Assembly: GCA_037178675.1 (NCBI GenBank)
Contig: JAYMGJ010000346.1
Location: 62,001-126,000, forward strand
Reading direction: 5' to 3'
DNA from: Scleroderma bovista
Taxonomy: Eukaryota; Basidiomycota; Agaricomycetes; Boletales; Sclerodermataceae
DNA: 64,000 nucleotides
The position numbers and the translations under genes were made by a program. Under the pieces are notes generated by a model, which saw only the letters and a list, made by a program, of their open reading frames with translations, did no database searches and was not told where the DNA came from. Below are positions 1-12,687 of the stretch, piece by piece. Positions within the stretch are counted from its first letter, which is position 1; every line of letters starts with the position of its first letter.

Positions 1-482
1 TTAACGTCTGCTGCTGCTTTCTTGCGCTCCTGCTCGTGTTCCATGTAGTCGACAAGCCTTCATAGAATACTCAGTAAAGACACGCATAAGTCGTGCAACC
101 GAACCTACCTCTTGGCAGTCTTGAGCGTGCTGAGCCTCCGACCACTCAGGTCCCGACATGAGTCGTTGTTACTGGTCTTTTGACTGCTCATGCGGCCACC
201 AGCAGCACGCAGCTGCGATCCGAAACCACCCTTGCCACCAAGAAGTCGCGGAACAAGACGAAGCGTCACAAGGTTGGAACACTCGCCATGAAAGTCAGAA
301 AGACAGGCATCAGGAGCGACTGAACCAGAATGGGATGATATGCTCAAACAGTCCCCAGCTGGAAGGTCAGGGTAGCGATGAAGGAGAAGTTCGTAGAGAG
401 AATTGATGCGTGTCTCCGATGGTACCGAAAGTGACAGGGTCGGGAATGGCGGGAAGGTTGAGAAGAGGACACTGGTCGACAT
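1..482 (-). CDS. SDE2: Sde2 homologue, N-terminal part (runs off the left edge)
   Basis: Sde2 is a spliceosome-associated and genome-stability protein made as a ubiquitin-fold precursor. In fission yeast it is cut after a Gly-Gly, and the Lys-started C-terminal part helps splice selected introns. Here exon 1 (482..109) encodes a ubiquitin-like region of about 80 residues, then the processing site GGKGG at residues 82-86, then the family block with RMSSQKTSN and CRDLSGRRL. An intron at 108..58 (GT-AG, 51 nt) joins exon 2 (57..1), which continues as a charged, basic helix and leaves the window. The start ATG is at 482. It is divergent from the DUF1295 gene only 58 bp away. The family call rests on the cleavage motif and adjoining block and is firm; the C-terminal half is not visible. 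Confidence 0.9.
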
Positions 483-540
483 GGTAGACTGAGGAGAAAC
501 AATCCGGGTGGCTGTGACATGGAGCTATTAGTATTATATA
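483..540. promoter_or_regulatory. 58-bp bidirectional promoter interval
   Basis: This is the whole gap between the ATG of SDE2 (minus strand) and the ATG of the DUF1295 gene (plus strand). Both genes must share or overlap their control region. An AT-rich stretch (tattatataatg) sits just before the plus-strand start. If the DUF1295 protein starts at the next in-frame ATG (592), the gap grows to 109 bp. Confidence 0.45.
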
Positions 541-1873
541 ATGCCTCTAGTCACATCAGTGTTGGAGTCCGAACCTCCCATCGTCCACATCATGGATCCC
601 ATTCTCGAATGGCCAGTCAAGTTCTGCATCGCTGTCACAGCTACCACGTATATTCTATCGCTTCTCACTGGAAACGTGGGTCAGGTAGACAGACTATGGA
701 CTATTCTTCCAACGATCTACACGGCATATTATACTCTTTTACCGCTCTGGCCACTGGTAGCGCCCAGCTACTTTCATCCTTATACACCAGAGTCAATCCA
801 GCAGTCTGCTACGGATAGTTTTAGCCCCCGTGCACTCCTCATGTTTGCCTTGGTGGTACGCTTGTTTTTATCTTCGAACTCAGTACCCGTTGTAATCCCC
901 ACAACACAGTTTACGTGGATGGTCAGGTATGCACATTGTTGCACTGCCCTTCTCCAGAAGGTAAACCATCCTATTATCTAGGTTGAATTACAATAGTCGG
1001 CGTCGTGGTCTTTTCAATCTGTAGGTTAATTTAATTTATGAAACGGTGAATGTTCTTGATTGTTGAATAGCAAGGTCGAAGATTATCGATGGGATATCAT
1101 TCGTCAGAAAATTCCTTCATGGCTATTCCAGGTTTTCAACCTTACTTTCATCGGTGCGTATGTGAACCATAGTTGCAAATTCAATGTCTAAGAATTCCAT
1201 AGCAATTGCACAAAACATCCTCCTTTTCCTATTAGCTATTCCGGTAAAAATGGCTATAACACAACCCCATACAGCCTTGAGCACATCGGACTACGCCCTT
1301 GGCGCCCTTGGATTTCTGACCCTTTTATTGGAATTCATTGCCGACAATCAACAATACTCGTTCCAGACATTCAAGTATTCTGGTCAACTGAACAGAAATG
1401 AGTGGTTTGGAGCACGCATTTTATGGACAAAGCGTGATGCAGACCGTGGCTTCATCACCAGAGGTCTCTGGGCGTGGTCAAGACATCCGAATTTCTTTTG
1501 CGAACAAACATTCTGGGTGCGTTTGCAAACTACTGTTCAAAGTGGATGATACGACCATTTTTAGATTATAATAAACCTTTTCCCACTCATCTCTCCCGAT
1601 GCTCCAAAGCTATCATCATCTGGCGTTGTCACTAGCCTGACACCACTTGCACCTTGTCTCTTGTTGTGTCTGCTCTTTTTTTCGTCTACGAGATTTACGG
1701 AGTCAATCTCACTGTCCAAGTATCCGGTTGCGTACGAGGCGTATCAGCGACGCGTGGGGATGTTCGTACCGCTTCTTACCCCAGTATGGGGCATGTTATT
1801 GAAGCTGGAGGGTGGTAAAGAGGATGTGGATGAACTGGTCTACGGACAAGAAAAAGCAAAGAAAGTTGAGTAA
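541..1873 (+). CDS. DUF1295 / steroid 5-alpha-reductase-like membrane protein
   Basis: Polytopic membrane protein of the DUF1295 family, related to steroid 5-alpha-reductases and isoprenylcysteine methyltransferases; the substrate is unknown. Hand-spliced exons: 541..855, 910..926, 982..1020, 1071..1153, 1203..1516, 1565..1873, giving 358 residues. Family blocks are visible: RRRGLFNL, EDYRWDIIR, a long hydrophobic segment, DNQQYSFQ, and the signature GLWAWSRHPNFFCEQTFW near the C-terminus, which is the likely NADPH-site region. The C-terminus has the usual YEAYQRRV-type end. Exon 2 is a 17-nt micro-exon. ATG 541 is the first in-frame start; ATG 592 is an alternative. It is divergent from SDE2. 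The family call is confident; the enzymatic role is not established. Confidence 0.88.
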
Positions 1874-2639
1874 CGATGAACATGTCAAGAATCTGCTGTA
1901 CCTATCATGTGTATTACATACATTCTCATACTGACTGTGACAATTGTTGTCCCCCTTCCCCCCCATGGCAAGCAATGGTTTTGAAGCACTCCCCCAAAGT
2001 ATTGTGGTTCGATCAGTTTTGCCCCGACATGAGTGTGGAGAGGTGTGGAGGGTCTGTTTCCGACTAAAAATTGCGTCAGAGGGGGCAGATATGCTTCATC
2101 TGCAAGTGTATCTCGACGACATGGCGACAAACCCTGTTCTTCTGCATACTACATCCCATCCATCCACACGAAAGCTGAGTTCGGGGGTGATTCCGTGGTA
2201 TTCACTCAAGTGCGTCGAGAACCTGTCCCCGGAAACTGGCACGCCACCAGTGCGTTTCGCCAACGACCCAGCGACATGTGTAGGGCTTTTGTGCAAGGCG
2301 TCTGGCAATAAACAGCCAACTTTGCAGAATCCTGTTGGGGGAATGTGAAGTGAAGGATTCGCATATATACCAATGGAAGTCACTTGTTCAGAGAGACGGT
2401 GATACCCGCCAGCGTTGGAGCTAGTCTTTCCATAAGCTAGAGCGTTGAACGCATCTGCCATATACGTCAGACTCCAAGCTGGAAGATGGAGTTGTTCAAC
2501 CTTCATTTGGTGACCGGCGTCGCTGAGGGCTGGCCACACGTTTACCAGCTGACTTGAGCTGCCCAACTTGCCCATCCTATTTGTCGCCTCAAATACAACT
2601 GGTGCTGACGCTCTCTTGAACTTTCTCAATACATGCGCC
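1874..2639. other. intergenic region with unassigned overlapping open frames
   Basis: No recognisable gene. Two frames stay open across much of the interval: a plus-strand frame of 134 codons (1944..2348) and a minus-strand frame of 200 codons (2698..2096) that also runs antisense into ALG12 exon 1. Neither translation shows a motif, signal peptide or family resemblance that I recognise. It lies between the DUF1295 stop and the ALG12 start and may simply hold the ALG12 promoter. Confidence 0.35.
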
Positions 2640-4637
2640 ATGGGGGTCTCTGGCAGGCTTATACGCGGGATTCTGATCGACCTACTAATCCTTGCCATAA
2701 GCTGGGCATATGTCTTTCTCGCACCTTACACAAAAGTAGAGGAGTCATTTAACCTCCATGCTGCTCACGACGTCCTTATGTATAGTGTTAGACCAGAGTT
2801 TCTGACCAAGGTAAGCCATTCGACATCGTCTGTCTGTTTTCCTCGTTACTGACATTGCATGTAGTATGACCATAAAACGTTCCCTGGCGCCGTACCGCGC
2901 ACATTTATAGCCAGCATCCTCCTAGGGTGGTTGACTGCGCCAGCTGCGTCTCTCGGCGCTCTTCTGGGTCTCATCCGATTAAAGACGGACTTGCAAACCA
3001 CTCGTGTGTCGCATTCAGTTTCTTATTCTTTTTCGAGACTTACATGTTCATGCAGTGCGCCTAGTACTCGCTTCTCTGAACAGTTGTGGCCTTATTCTCA
3101 TCAGGCATGCAGTCTCAAAACGATTTGGACGGCCCACAAGTTGGCTATTTGCATTACTGATGCTGTCTCAATTCCACATCCCATTCTGGATGAGCCGCAC
3201 AGTCCCCAATATGTTCGCCTTGCTCCCTGGTACGATTAACATTGACTGATGTAAGAGATGATCACTGTAACGTTTTATATAACAGTCAATTTAGCGTATT
3301 TTGCACTTTACAATCGTGCACCTCATTCGAACCGCCCTTCGGGGACGAGTGTTGATGTCGCGGTTGCTCTTCTAGTATTTACAGCCGTAGTGTTTCGCTC
3401 CGAGGTCACACTGCTTCTCGCACCTCTCGCACTCCAACTTCTGATCCAAGGGCACATCACACTTTGGAGGCTCATCAGAGTAGGATTGATTACTGGTGTC
3501 GCATCGGTTGGTCAGTCATAGCTACGAATGGATCCACAGTATATGCTCAGTGTCGCGATCCCGCAGGACTGACCGTCGCAGTTGACTCTTACTTTTGGGA
3601 CGAGTGGCCACTTTGGCCTGAACTGTATGGGCTTTATTTCAATGTTTACCTCGGGAAGAGTGCAGAGTGGGGCGTGAGTGGTTTCTTTGTATTTGTAGCA
3701 TGGTTTTGGTTCTCGCAGTCCTCATATTGTCACCCAGACATCTTCCTCGCACACATACTTCACCACCTATCTGCCCAAGCTTCTACTTGGAGCTGGCCCG
3801 TTGGCAGCCCTTGGTGCCACTCTGGATCACCGTATTCGGTCGCTTCTCGTGGCTCCAGTATTGTTCGTTTTGTTTCTGAGTGCTCTGGGCCACAAGGAAT
3901 GGCGTTTCGTCATCTATGTAGTCCCTCCGGCAAACATCGCGGCAGCGAGAGGCATGCGATGGTTGTAAGTTCTCACTTAATTTCTCTTGATTAGATGCAC
4001 ATGAATTGTCACCTCGGCCAGGGTATCCCGCAAGAAAGGATTTGTATTCCGACATTTTACCATGCTCGTTGCGCTATGTCTCCTCTTCCTTAACCTTGTG
4101 TTGACAATCTTGTCAACCAAAGCATCGATGATGAACTATCCGGGTGGAGTTGCACTAGCAGCATTTAACGAACGCTACGCGGGACAGGAGAACAGTGAGT
4201 CGCGCTTGGTGCTCGATGTAGAGACCGATTTTACATTTCCCATAGTTCACGTCCATATTTCCAATCTGGCTGCCCAGACAGGCGCCTCACTCTTTCTTCA
4301 CGAACACGCGCCTCCTTTTTTCCCCCTAGTGTTTGGTGCTGGAACCGATCCAGTAATAACAGCAATGAGCTGGACGTATAACAAGACTGAGGGGCTAACA
4401 CCCGCTATGCTGTCCTCTTCCGGTTTCACACACTTAATCGCGGAGTCTCCGGAAATCGGGCATGGTGAATGGAATGTGGTTGACCGTGTTCTGGGGTTCC
4501 AAAGGTGGGAATTGAACGAGCAGTTGCTGGCTAGTCTGAAAAGGCGATCACCCTGGGAGGTACCTCTCCTAGAGTGGACACACTTTCTGGAGATGGAGGT
4601 GACAGAGAAACTGTGGATCTTGGAAAGGAGTCATTAG
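2640..4637 (+). CDS. ALG12: Dol-P-Man:Man7GlcNAc2-PP-dolichol alpha-1,6-mannosyltransferase
   Basis: ER enzyme (GT22 family) that adds the eighth mannose, in alpha-1,6 linkage, to the lipid-linked oligosaccharide for N-glycosylation. Exons 2640..2810, 2865..3003, 3056..3229, 3286..3510, 3567..3673, 3738..3964, 4022..4194 and 4246..4637 give 535 residues, normal for the family. Diagnostic blocks: [14 protein letters not shown] near the N-terminus (luminal loop with the catalytic acidic residue), [49 protein letters not shown] and [17 protein letters not shown]. The rest is rich in hydrophobic segments, as expected for a multi-span transferase. The last intron (4195..4245, 51 nt) keeps the frame open, so an unspliced reading would wrongly insert 17 residues. 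It lies head-to-tail with the UPF0014 gene. Confidence 0.93.
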
Positions 4638-4906
4638 TCTGGGACCGTGTCGCAAGTCCAGCACACACCAACTCAGTTGAAGAGCTGCATGAGGTTACTT
4701 CGGTAGACTCGTCCTTAAGATCTCGTTGTGTGCTGCCAGTTTGGTGAATATACGTCTTGGTTAATGACCAGCGTGGTTTGAGAGCTAATATTATCTGGAC
4801 AAGACGGGGAGTAGAGATCGTCAGCCTCAGTGTCACCGTACGTAGACGATGCCTATTTATATTCGCAGGCCCACCAGACCTCATTTCGCTCCACCAAGAC
4901 GCCTCG

Positions 4907-6217
4907 ATGGTCGAGCCTTCCGCAGAGGAATCTACCCATCTCACATGGGTCAATGTTGGCCTCGGATTTTCATTCATCCTCTTCAATGCCGTCGTTTCCA
5001 CATCGCTCAACCTGGGCGTCGGGAACTCACTCGTTACTTCCGCCTTGCGATGTGTCATACAACTTGCCATCGTGGGATTGCTGTTGCAGCGCGTGTTTGA
5101 GACGAATAATCCGTGGGCAGTTGCAGGAATAGCCTGTACGTTTCCTAGTTCATGGGGACTTGGAAATTCGCTAATAATAGTGGGATCTCCGAAATTTAAA
5201 GTTTTGTTGAATTTCATGGGTACCATCGAAGCTGGTGAATGAGAACGTTGCATCCCTCGGTGTTGTTACTCAAATCATTTTCTAAGTGGCCAACAATTCC
5301 AAGAAACGCTTTCATAATATGGTGAGTGTCGTGATTGTGCGCCTTTCTTCGTTCCATGTTCAGTGAACAACATCGTAGTTTACCTCAGTCCTTCTGTCGA
5401 TGTTGGGCTCGACAATCCCGGTTTCCATAATCGGTACACGATATGCAATGGTGGTAGAGCCATTTTGGAAGCCAGCACAATATAGTGAGAAATGAGTTTC
5501 CCTCCCGCTCTGTTCCAGTGACTGGGCTAACCTCTTCCCCTCTGGTAAGTTCCAATCGTGGGCATGCTTTGTGGCAACACGGTCTCGGGCATTGTGGTGG
5601 CCACTGCATACGTCCTAAAAGAGATATAGCACGTACCCTTTCTCGCGCGTGCCGTACTTTCGCGTTCTCACCGAAACCTCCAGCAATAACTATGACAAGG
5701 TCGAGATGCACCTTGCTTTTGGCGCATCTCGGTTCGAGGCTTGTACACCGATCGCCCGTGAAGCCCTCCGTCTCGCACTGACACCGACCATCAATCAGAT
5801 GAGGTTCGTGACAAGCATGCCATTGGAGGCATCAATGGCTCTAATTTTACTCAATCTAGTGTCATTGGTATCATTTCAATACCCGGTATGATGACTGGTG
5901 CAATCCTCGGAGGTTCTTCGGTCTCTCAAGCTGCAAAACTGCAAATGGTCATCATGTTCATGATCTCAGCTTCTGCTGCTCTTGCTTCTATTGTTACAAC
6001 TGTCAGCGCTCTCGCGACGGTGGTGGACAATGAGCACCGTGTGCGCCCTGATAGGGTGGATGTTAGGGAGCACGCAATCTGGAGGGTGAGGCACTGGCTG
6101 GTGAGCGGTGCAGTTAGTGGCATCAAGGCGGCCGGGTGGACAATTATCAGCTGCTGCACAAGACGGAAAACTAGGCGTGAGAATGGTCACGGAGAAACTG
6201 AGAGGTTACTTGGCTAA
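4907..6217 (+). CDS. UPF0014 family membrane protein (FetB/STAR2-like)
   Basis: Integral membrane protein of the UPF0014 family. Bacterial FetB takes part in iron export, and plant STAR2/ALS3 in aluminium tolerance; the fungal substrate is unknown. Exons 4907..5135, 5202..5234, 5287..5321, 5379..5484, 5550..5628, 5684..5803 and 5860..6217 give 319 residues. Visible family blocks: ALRCVIQLAIVGLLL, LLNFMGTIEA, GSTIPVSIIGTRYA, PIVGMLCGNTVSGI, VEMHLAFGASRFEA and IPGMMTGAILGGSS. The fifth intron (5629..5683) starts with GC rather than GT: staying in frame past it hits TAG at once, and only the gcacgt donor restores the conserved block. The C-terminal tail is basic. It converges on the FAD oxidoreductase gene with 105 bp between stops. 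Confidence 0.88.
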
Positions 6218-6322
6218 GCGCGCGGGTTTGGAAGTTAAGCCTGTCGATATTTTATTTTTACTCCCTTTTGACACCTGTTATGAATATAATCCGTACAGTA
6301 CTATCAGCGCCAGATTGTGATA

Positions 6323-8071
6323 TCACAGATTTTCAGGTCTTGCTCTCTTCCATCTGCTATGAGTTACTTGCATAACCTCAGGGAACCACTCCGAGAGTGC
6401 ACGCTCGCTCTCGCCTCCCAGAATCATCTCTGCAAGTGCCTTACCGCTTAGCCATGCGTGCACCATCCCCTCTCCAGTATAACCCGCAGCAATCCATTCC
6501 CCAGGACAAGAGCCAAAGAGTCCCACGTCCCGTAATCGAGGCGAAGATGATACAGGAGGCGGTGAACGCGCCGATATCTTCGTTGATAAACGCCCAACCC
6601 AAGGCATCCAGTCAACGGAAATACCGAGGATACCGCTCCATGTCGCCTTAACACGACCCTTGGGCCAAACCACCCCTACATCGTCGTCCGCCGGCTGTGC
6701 CTCGGCGCCCCAATTCTCCTCGCCAAAATACCTCGGCAAGGCTCCTCCCAGGTGGGCTCCAACGTGCTTGTCATACGCGCTATCGTCTGTATTCCCAACG
6801 CTGTCGAACCCCATCTTTTGCGAGTACGCCGCGGCCCCAAGCATCAACTCACGCTCGCCATTTGGCAACCGCGTGAGATAGTCGTATCCAGCCTTAGCAG
6901 TCGTGCTGAAGACATATGAGCGCGATACGGTGGTGGGCGGGAGAGATTGGCCCGCACGCTGTGTCGTCATGTTACCTCGTATCGGGATGATCTTGGCACG
7001 CATGGGCTCGAGGAGATGGGAGCACCAACCATTGGTCGCATGGATAACGTGCGGGGTAAGTACATTTCCTTTCGGCGTGGCCACGGTATAGTATGGAGTC
7101 GCGGTCGAGGATCCGGTTATCGACGTGCAAGGCATATTTGTACATAGGAAGAAACTACCACTTGTTAGCCATGGATTGACATTGAGGTCATCAACTCGAC
7201 TTACTTGGCTGGATAACGCGCGAGGAGATTCGCGATGATTCCCGTAACAAAATTATATGGATGGACGGCACCTGCCCTACCAACAATGCATCCTACAACA
7301 TCATCTGCCAGATGAAAGATCTGGAAATTTGGTCAGTTAGTCACTTCCCTGTTGGTGCCAACCAGAACAGAGCATGTCATGCTACAGTACCTCTCTTGCC
7401 TGGGCCGCCTCGTACACTTGGTGGTGCGACGCTTCAAAAGGAAGATCTTGTTGGTACTTCCTTAACATCACCTTGGCTCTATCAAACAACCCCTTTTCGT
7501 AAAACGCCTGCACCATATCAACTTCTCGCCACTGACACGCCTCCAGTATGCCTTCTTCCGCCGCTACCTGTCGGAATTCATGAAGATGTGCAAGGCGGAA
7601 CTTGATGATCTTCTCTGCAGCTGCATCCCCGTACTGGTTTTGCAACGACGCCCAGTCATGGTAGAGAGCCGGCGATATATGTCCCCCGTTCCTACATAGG
7701 GGTCAATGTCAATATCAATGAGACCGCGATGGGACGTACCTCCCCGTCGCACCTGAGCATGCATCCCGAGCTTCCAGCATCACCACCTTCACATTCTCCA
7801 CAGCGCCGGCCTCTTTGCATCCCTGCAGCAACCTCCTCACAACGGACGTCCCGGTGATACCCGAGCCTATCACCACGAAATCAGCATATTCTGGAAGTTC
7901 CGAGCAGTGCTTTGCAATAGGCGAGGGCGGGTGCATCCAGAAGGAGCGACTGGGGTTGTCGACGGGAAGGCCTGGCGAGATGTTCAAGCGTTCTCGCACG
8001 ACACGATACTGCCGAAAAGTGTCCATGAAGTCGGCTAGGGCAAGGCGCGCGAGCGAAATGGCGTTGCCCAT
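6323..8071 (-). CDS. FAD-dependent (DAO-type) oxidoreductase
   Basis: Flavoprotein of the D-amino-acid/glycine oxidase (DAO) superfamily; the substrate cannot be told from sequence. Exons 8071..7740, 7691..7391, 7320..7205 and about 7160..6323 give roughly 528 residues. The N-terminal Rossmann motif VIGSGITGTS is followed by ARDACSGATGRNGGH (flavin pyrophosphate contact). The C-terminal half has GILGISVDWMPWVG and the closing block EWIAAGYTGEGM, the usual FAD-binding end of this family. ATG 8071 (MGNAISL) is the first real in-frame ATG; upstream in-frame codons only offer TTG. The acceptor of exon 4 has two options 6 nt apart. It is on the same strand as the PPS1-like gene, 231 bp downstream of its stop. 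Confidence 0.88.
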
Positions 8072-8302
8072 GATGGTCTCCGTGATCGAGGTACGAGAGG
8101 GGTTGTTACGGAGGGACAGGTTCTCATTGCGGACGAGACCGAAGTTCAAGTGAATCCAAGTCAGTCACTACAGGTACAACGTAAGTAATGTAGTCAGAAA
8201 ATATGTCAGGATGCCGCAGACCCGGTACAAACTACAAGTGTAGTGATACAGAAAGATAATACACTAGTGAAGCCACAAGTACAACAGAAAGAAAAAGGGG
8301 GG

Positions 8303-11300
8303 TTAGGGGGAACCGAGATATTTCTCATTCAGCGCATGCACCTCTCTCGCCAGATACGGCCAGCTCAACGCCTTCGTAAGTTCTTCCCTCAACCGTCGCT
8401 CGTCCCCCGCAGCGCGTTCACGCGCCAGCCTGACCTCCCACCCCAACAAATTATACAGCAGCCGCATGTTCGGCTGGATCAGCACCGACAACCGTCGACT
8501 GCGCACCACCAGATACGCCTCCACGAGACTCAGCCCAAGATGCTGCATCACGTACGCAATCGTCACCGTCGCGCTCCGCGATACGCCCACGCGGCAGTGA
8601 ACGAGCACCTGCCCACCCGCCTGACGCGCCTTCTCGATCCAGGTGCAGATCGGGTGCAGCTGGTGCTCGAGCGTGTCGATTCCGTCGTCGCACACACCCT
8701 CGATGTTGAGCACCTTGATCCGTCCTTCGTGCTCTTCGATCCAGAGGGAGCTCGGCCCCTGTCCAGCGACACACTGCGCACCCCTGCTCCACTGAATGGG
8801 GCAGGCTGGGGCGACGTCACCAGCGGTACTGCTCATTTGAGGGGGTGGCACGAGCGCACATTCGCCAACGGAGACGACATGCGTGATGCCCAGCGCATGG
8901 AGCATATACGCATTCGAAGCGTGGTTTCTGCGCACCCAATGAGTCGGTCTTATCAGAATAGAAAAACAGGACTTACAGGTTCCCAAGATACAAAAACGGG
9001 AGTACCCGACTGGGGAAACTTCCATCGAACCTCGCATCGTCGAACCAACTCTGATGATCCGGTATGAATGACGGTAACGTGCTAGCCCTCGGCCGTCTCA
9101 GCAGGCTCTGCGACGGCAGCTTCACCTCCTCTTCGGCACGCACATCTAACATACTTGGCGAAGTTGAGCGATGCGCAATGGGAGTTGTGGCGCCCCGCAT
9201 CCCTGAAGGAACACTACTAGGAGGGGCATGCAGCACCAGTGGCCGCAGGCACAGGTTCGAGCCGAAATTTGGGTCTTCAGTAGGAACGGTCATGAATGGG
9301 CCTGGAGGTGCGGCCAGTCCCCTGGGTATGTCCCGGTATCCAAACGCATGCAACCTCGAGTGACCCTGTCCACTGCTCACTCCAAGCCGCGCTTCGACTC
9401 TCTTGAGTAAAGCCAACTCCGCCTGGTACACGAAGAACGAGCGCCGCTTCACAACCTGCAAAGAAAATCAATCTAAGACGAAGGTCATTCCAGAGACGAG
9501 TGTGAATCAACTGACCTGCATCTCTAGATATACCTCGGGGAGACTTAATCCTTTCACGGCCATAAGCAGACAAAGCGCAGGTACAGACGACTCAGTATAT
9601 CCGTCGCTCGAGTATAGGAGCAACTTGAGCGGTCTGGGACGGTGCGCCGGAGGGAGCATCGGTATCCCGTATCCATTCCCATTCCCATTCCCGTGGCCAT
9701 TCGCGTGCACAGATCCTCCATTTTCGTGTCCGTTGCCGTGGGACCACGGAAAGGAAGGAAGACGGGACCCCTTTGACGGTGTTCCCGGCGTCCCAGTTCG
9801 AATGCCAATTGCATGATCGCCTCCACCAAGTCGGCTGGGCGTGATGAGCTTCTCCAAGAACCGGATGAGATGTATAAGTGAACTCAGCATCGACGGCATG
9901 GCCTGTTGCGAGCTCGGGAACGGTAAGTGGACGACGGCAGAAGGGTGCGGCGGCGGTCTGGGAGGGATCTTGTCTTTATCCACGTCCATATTCTCTCCTC
10001 TGTTGGCAGCTGCCCTCTGGCACTGCTCTACCCACTCCATCTCCAACGTGCGCACGTGTTCCTCCACTGCGCGGAGGTGCGCAGTGCTTGGGAGAGGCGC
10101 ATACTCATGGCATTCGATGCAGATATCAAAGCCTCGCCCGAGTGAGGGTGAGTTGGCTTCACTCTCGAAAGGAGATGGTCTCTCTAGGCTATTCATAAAG
10201 GATTCATGGTGCCTGTGATGATTCCGAGGGAAGATAGATGGGTTGGTATGACTGTTGGCAGCCCTCCGCTTCTTTTTCGATGGAGGAGTCCACACGGGTA
10301 CATCGTTCGAGTTGCCCAGGAAGACTTGACCGGCATGAGGGTCCCAGCAAGTTGCAGGGGTGGCTTTGGAGGAATGAACGTGGTCCTATTCACAAGGATA
10401 TGTGGGTGGGATGAGTAGATAGACAGGCTGTACTTACTGATTCGTCGCCCACCCCCCAGACCGTAATGATTTCGGAGGCTCGCGTGAGGTCTCTCATTTC
10501 TTCCTTTTCGCGTCGCGCAAAGTCGATGGTGTTAGTCCGCTTGCATCTGTGGAGTTCATGGTGATGGCCGAACGGTGATAGAACACATGAATGGTGATTA
10601 ACAGGCGTAGAAGTGGGGTCCTGGTGCATTACGGTAGGACGGGGTAGTGGAGGTGTACATGTGGAGCCACTGACAGGTGACTGGACGGTGTCAGTCGTCG
10701 GACGTTCGCGATGCGAACGTTGGCCATCCCGTGGATGATATGGATGTGTATGCGACCGAGATCGAGTGTAGGTTGGGCGAGGAGGTGAGAGTGGTTCCTC
10801 TGGGACTTGCACAGCGGACTCCGTGGCGAGCACCTCAGGCTCGATTTCAGGCTCTCGTGTCTGCTTGACGGGCGGATCAGATTCCCGGGCATGTTCAGAC
10901 CGCCAAGAGCCACCAAGGGTTGATGTACAGCGACCAGAGCATCCTGAAGGGGTGTAACGCCCTTCCACTTGGGGGAAAGTTCCATTTGCACATGTCTTAT
11001 CGCACTCGCCTTCTCTTTGCATGATCATCCAAGGAATCTCTCGCCTGATGGCATCTGCATCAGCGTCCAAAACATAGACACCATACTTGAGGAACCCTTC
11101 CGGAGTGATATAGGCGTCCTCCTTCTCTGAGCGGGCACTCTCCCCTCGCGTACGGACCCACTTGTCTAGTCTTTCTGATCGTTTTTTCTCTACTGCCCGT
11201 CTAAAACGTGCGGCAAGGCGCAAGGCAGCAGGGGACGGGCCTCGAGGCGAATAGACCACAATGTCCGATATGGACGTGTAAAGAGGCTGTGTGAGAGAGA

Positions 11301-12687
11301 TCGCGTGAGTATTGGTGGCACGATTTGAGTTTGGGTTAGAAAGAAATGGCATCCACGTAGATAACGAAAAACGAAAGGGCTTCTTGAGCGTTCATAGGAT
11401 CACACCTTCCATAAGTTGAACATATGCTATTCAGGGACAAGGGGAGATAGAGAAAGCCTGGAACCGTTCTATGCCAAAAGAGAGCGATGTACTTACCACC
11501 TGTATGCCAAAGTTTCGAAGACTAATGCCGTCTGGCACGATGGCAGGTTTGAATTCACAATTGGTGCTTTCGAGCCAGTCGTCCGTGCGAAGTGGGAAGT
11601 TGTCTGGCGCCGACTGACAGGGTTGTATGAGCTGTGAGGGAAGAAAAGTAGAGGTGAGAATGGGAGGACAGGTTGGCTTTGGGAGATCCTGGATGTGTTG
11701 CGCCTCCGAATGAGAATCAGAAGTGATACGACCATTGTGAGCATCTAGAAGGAGGTGGCCTTCTTCACACATATTTGGATATGCTACACAAGATGGGTTG
11801 GGTGGGAAGAGTGGAGATGGAAGGGACGTAGCGCTAGTTGAGCCAGAACCCGAGTTGGTAGAAGAGGACCCGTCCGACGAGGCGGAATCCGACGAGGATG
11901 AATCAGAGTGACGGCGGTCGTGTGACAGATGGTGGAGGTTGTTGGAGGTGGCGATGCGCAGTGCGAGGGGGTGCATCTGCGGCTCTTCACTGGGATTGGG
12001 TGGAGTGTCGACGTCCATGGCGCAAGGGTCGGGTTGTGCGAGGGGTGGAACGGCGGGATGAAGTTGCCGCGAATGCTGGGATGGTTCTGCTGCTGGGGCA
12101 TCGAATTCGAGGTCGAGGTCAGGCTCCGCCTGGTCCGTGGAATAGTCGGAAGAGTCAGAGTCGCAGGCGAGGTCGTCCTCCCAGCGAGTCGGGGCTGTAC
12201 ATATCTGGGGCAGGTCGCCCTGGATGTCTTCGTCACAGAGCACCCATACGAGCCCCCTGTACCTTGGTGGACGAATGACGCGACCCGCGCTGTCCTGGAC
12301 GAGTCCCGCAGCAGCAGAGGCAGCGGTGGAGGGGGTGGAGGCGAAGAAGGCGCACTGGGGATCGTTGTCACCCTCCAGGCCGTGGAGGAAAGGGAAGAGG
12401 ACTGAGTCAGGGGGATGGACCGTGGCTTGTTCGAGGCGCATTCTACCAAACTCTGCAAGAGAGAGCAGGGGCACTGGTGCGCGGGTGGTGGTGGACGGGG
12501 ACGAGGATGGGTGGAGATGGGAATCATGGGAGGGCTGCAAGCGGGACGTCCTCGGGCAGACGTGGGGGAGAGATGCGATGTCGGGGGGAGCGACACCGTA
12601 GACTGGGGGGGACGGGGACACGGCCATCGTCGAGGCCGACGAAGAGGCGGGGGTGGAGGTGCCCGTCGACGGCAGCGAGGGTGCCAT
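8303..12687 (-). CDS. PPS1: Pps1-like dual-specificity protein phosphatase
   Basis: Large dual-specificity phosphatase resembling yeast Pps1, which is linked to S-phase control. Exons 12687..11497, 11382..10438, 10385..9516, 9455..8977 and 8927..8303 give about 1369 residues, longer than yeast Pps1 because of Ser/Pro/His-rich linkers. Order: low-complexity N-terminus; a conserved block around IVPDGISLRNFGIQV; DIVVYSP; VFLGNSNDVPVW; a Cys/His stretch FDICIECHEY; and the catalytic domain at the C-terminus, with FPSRVLPFLYLGNL as substrate-side lead-in and the active site HCRVGVSRSA (Cys and Arg of HCx5R present). The boundary between exons 1 and 2 is the least certain: the acceptor at 11383-11384 was chosen to avoid an in-frame TGA. 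Divergent from RPL4. The phosphatase call is firm; the Pps1 name is by domain order. Confidence 0.85.

Noticed and set aside
8243..9067. 274-codon plus-strand open frame opposite the phosphatase catalytic domain
   Set aside because: Antisense to the HCx5R-containing exon and without its own domain.
11784..12596. 270-codon open frame antisense/out of frame within PPS1 exon 1, and plus-strand frames at 11898..12753
   Set aside because: They lie over the low-complexity Ser/Pro/His-coding part of the phosphatase gene and look like composition shadows with no domain.
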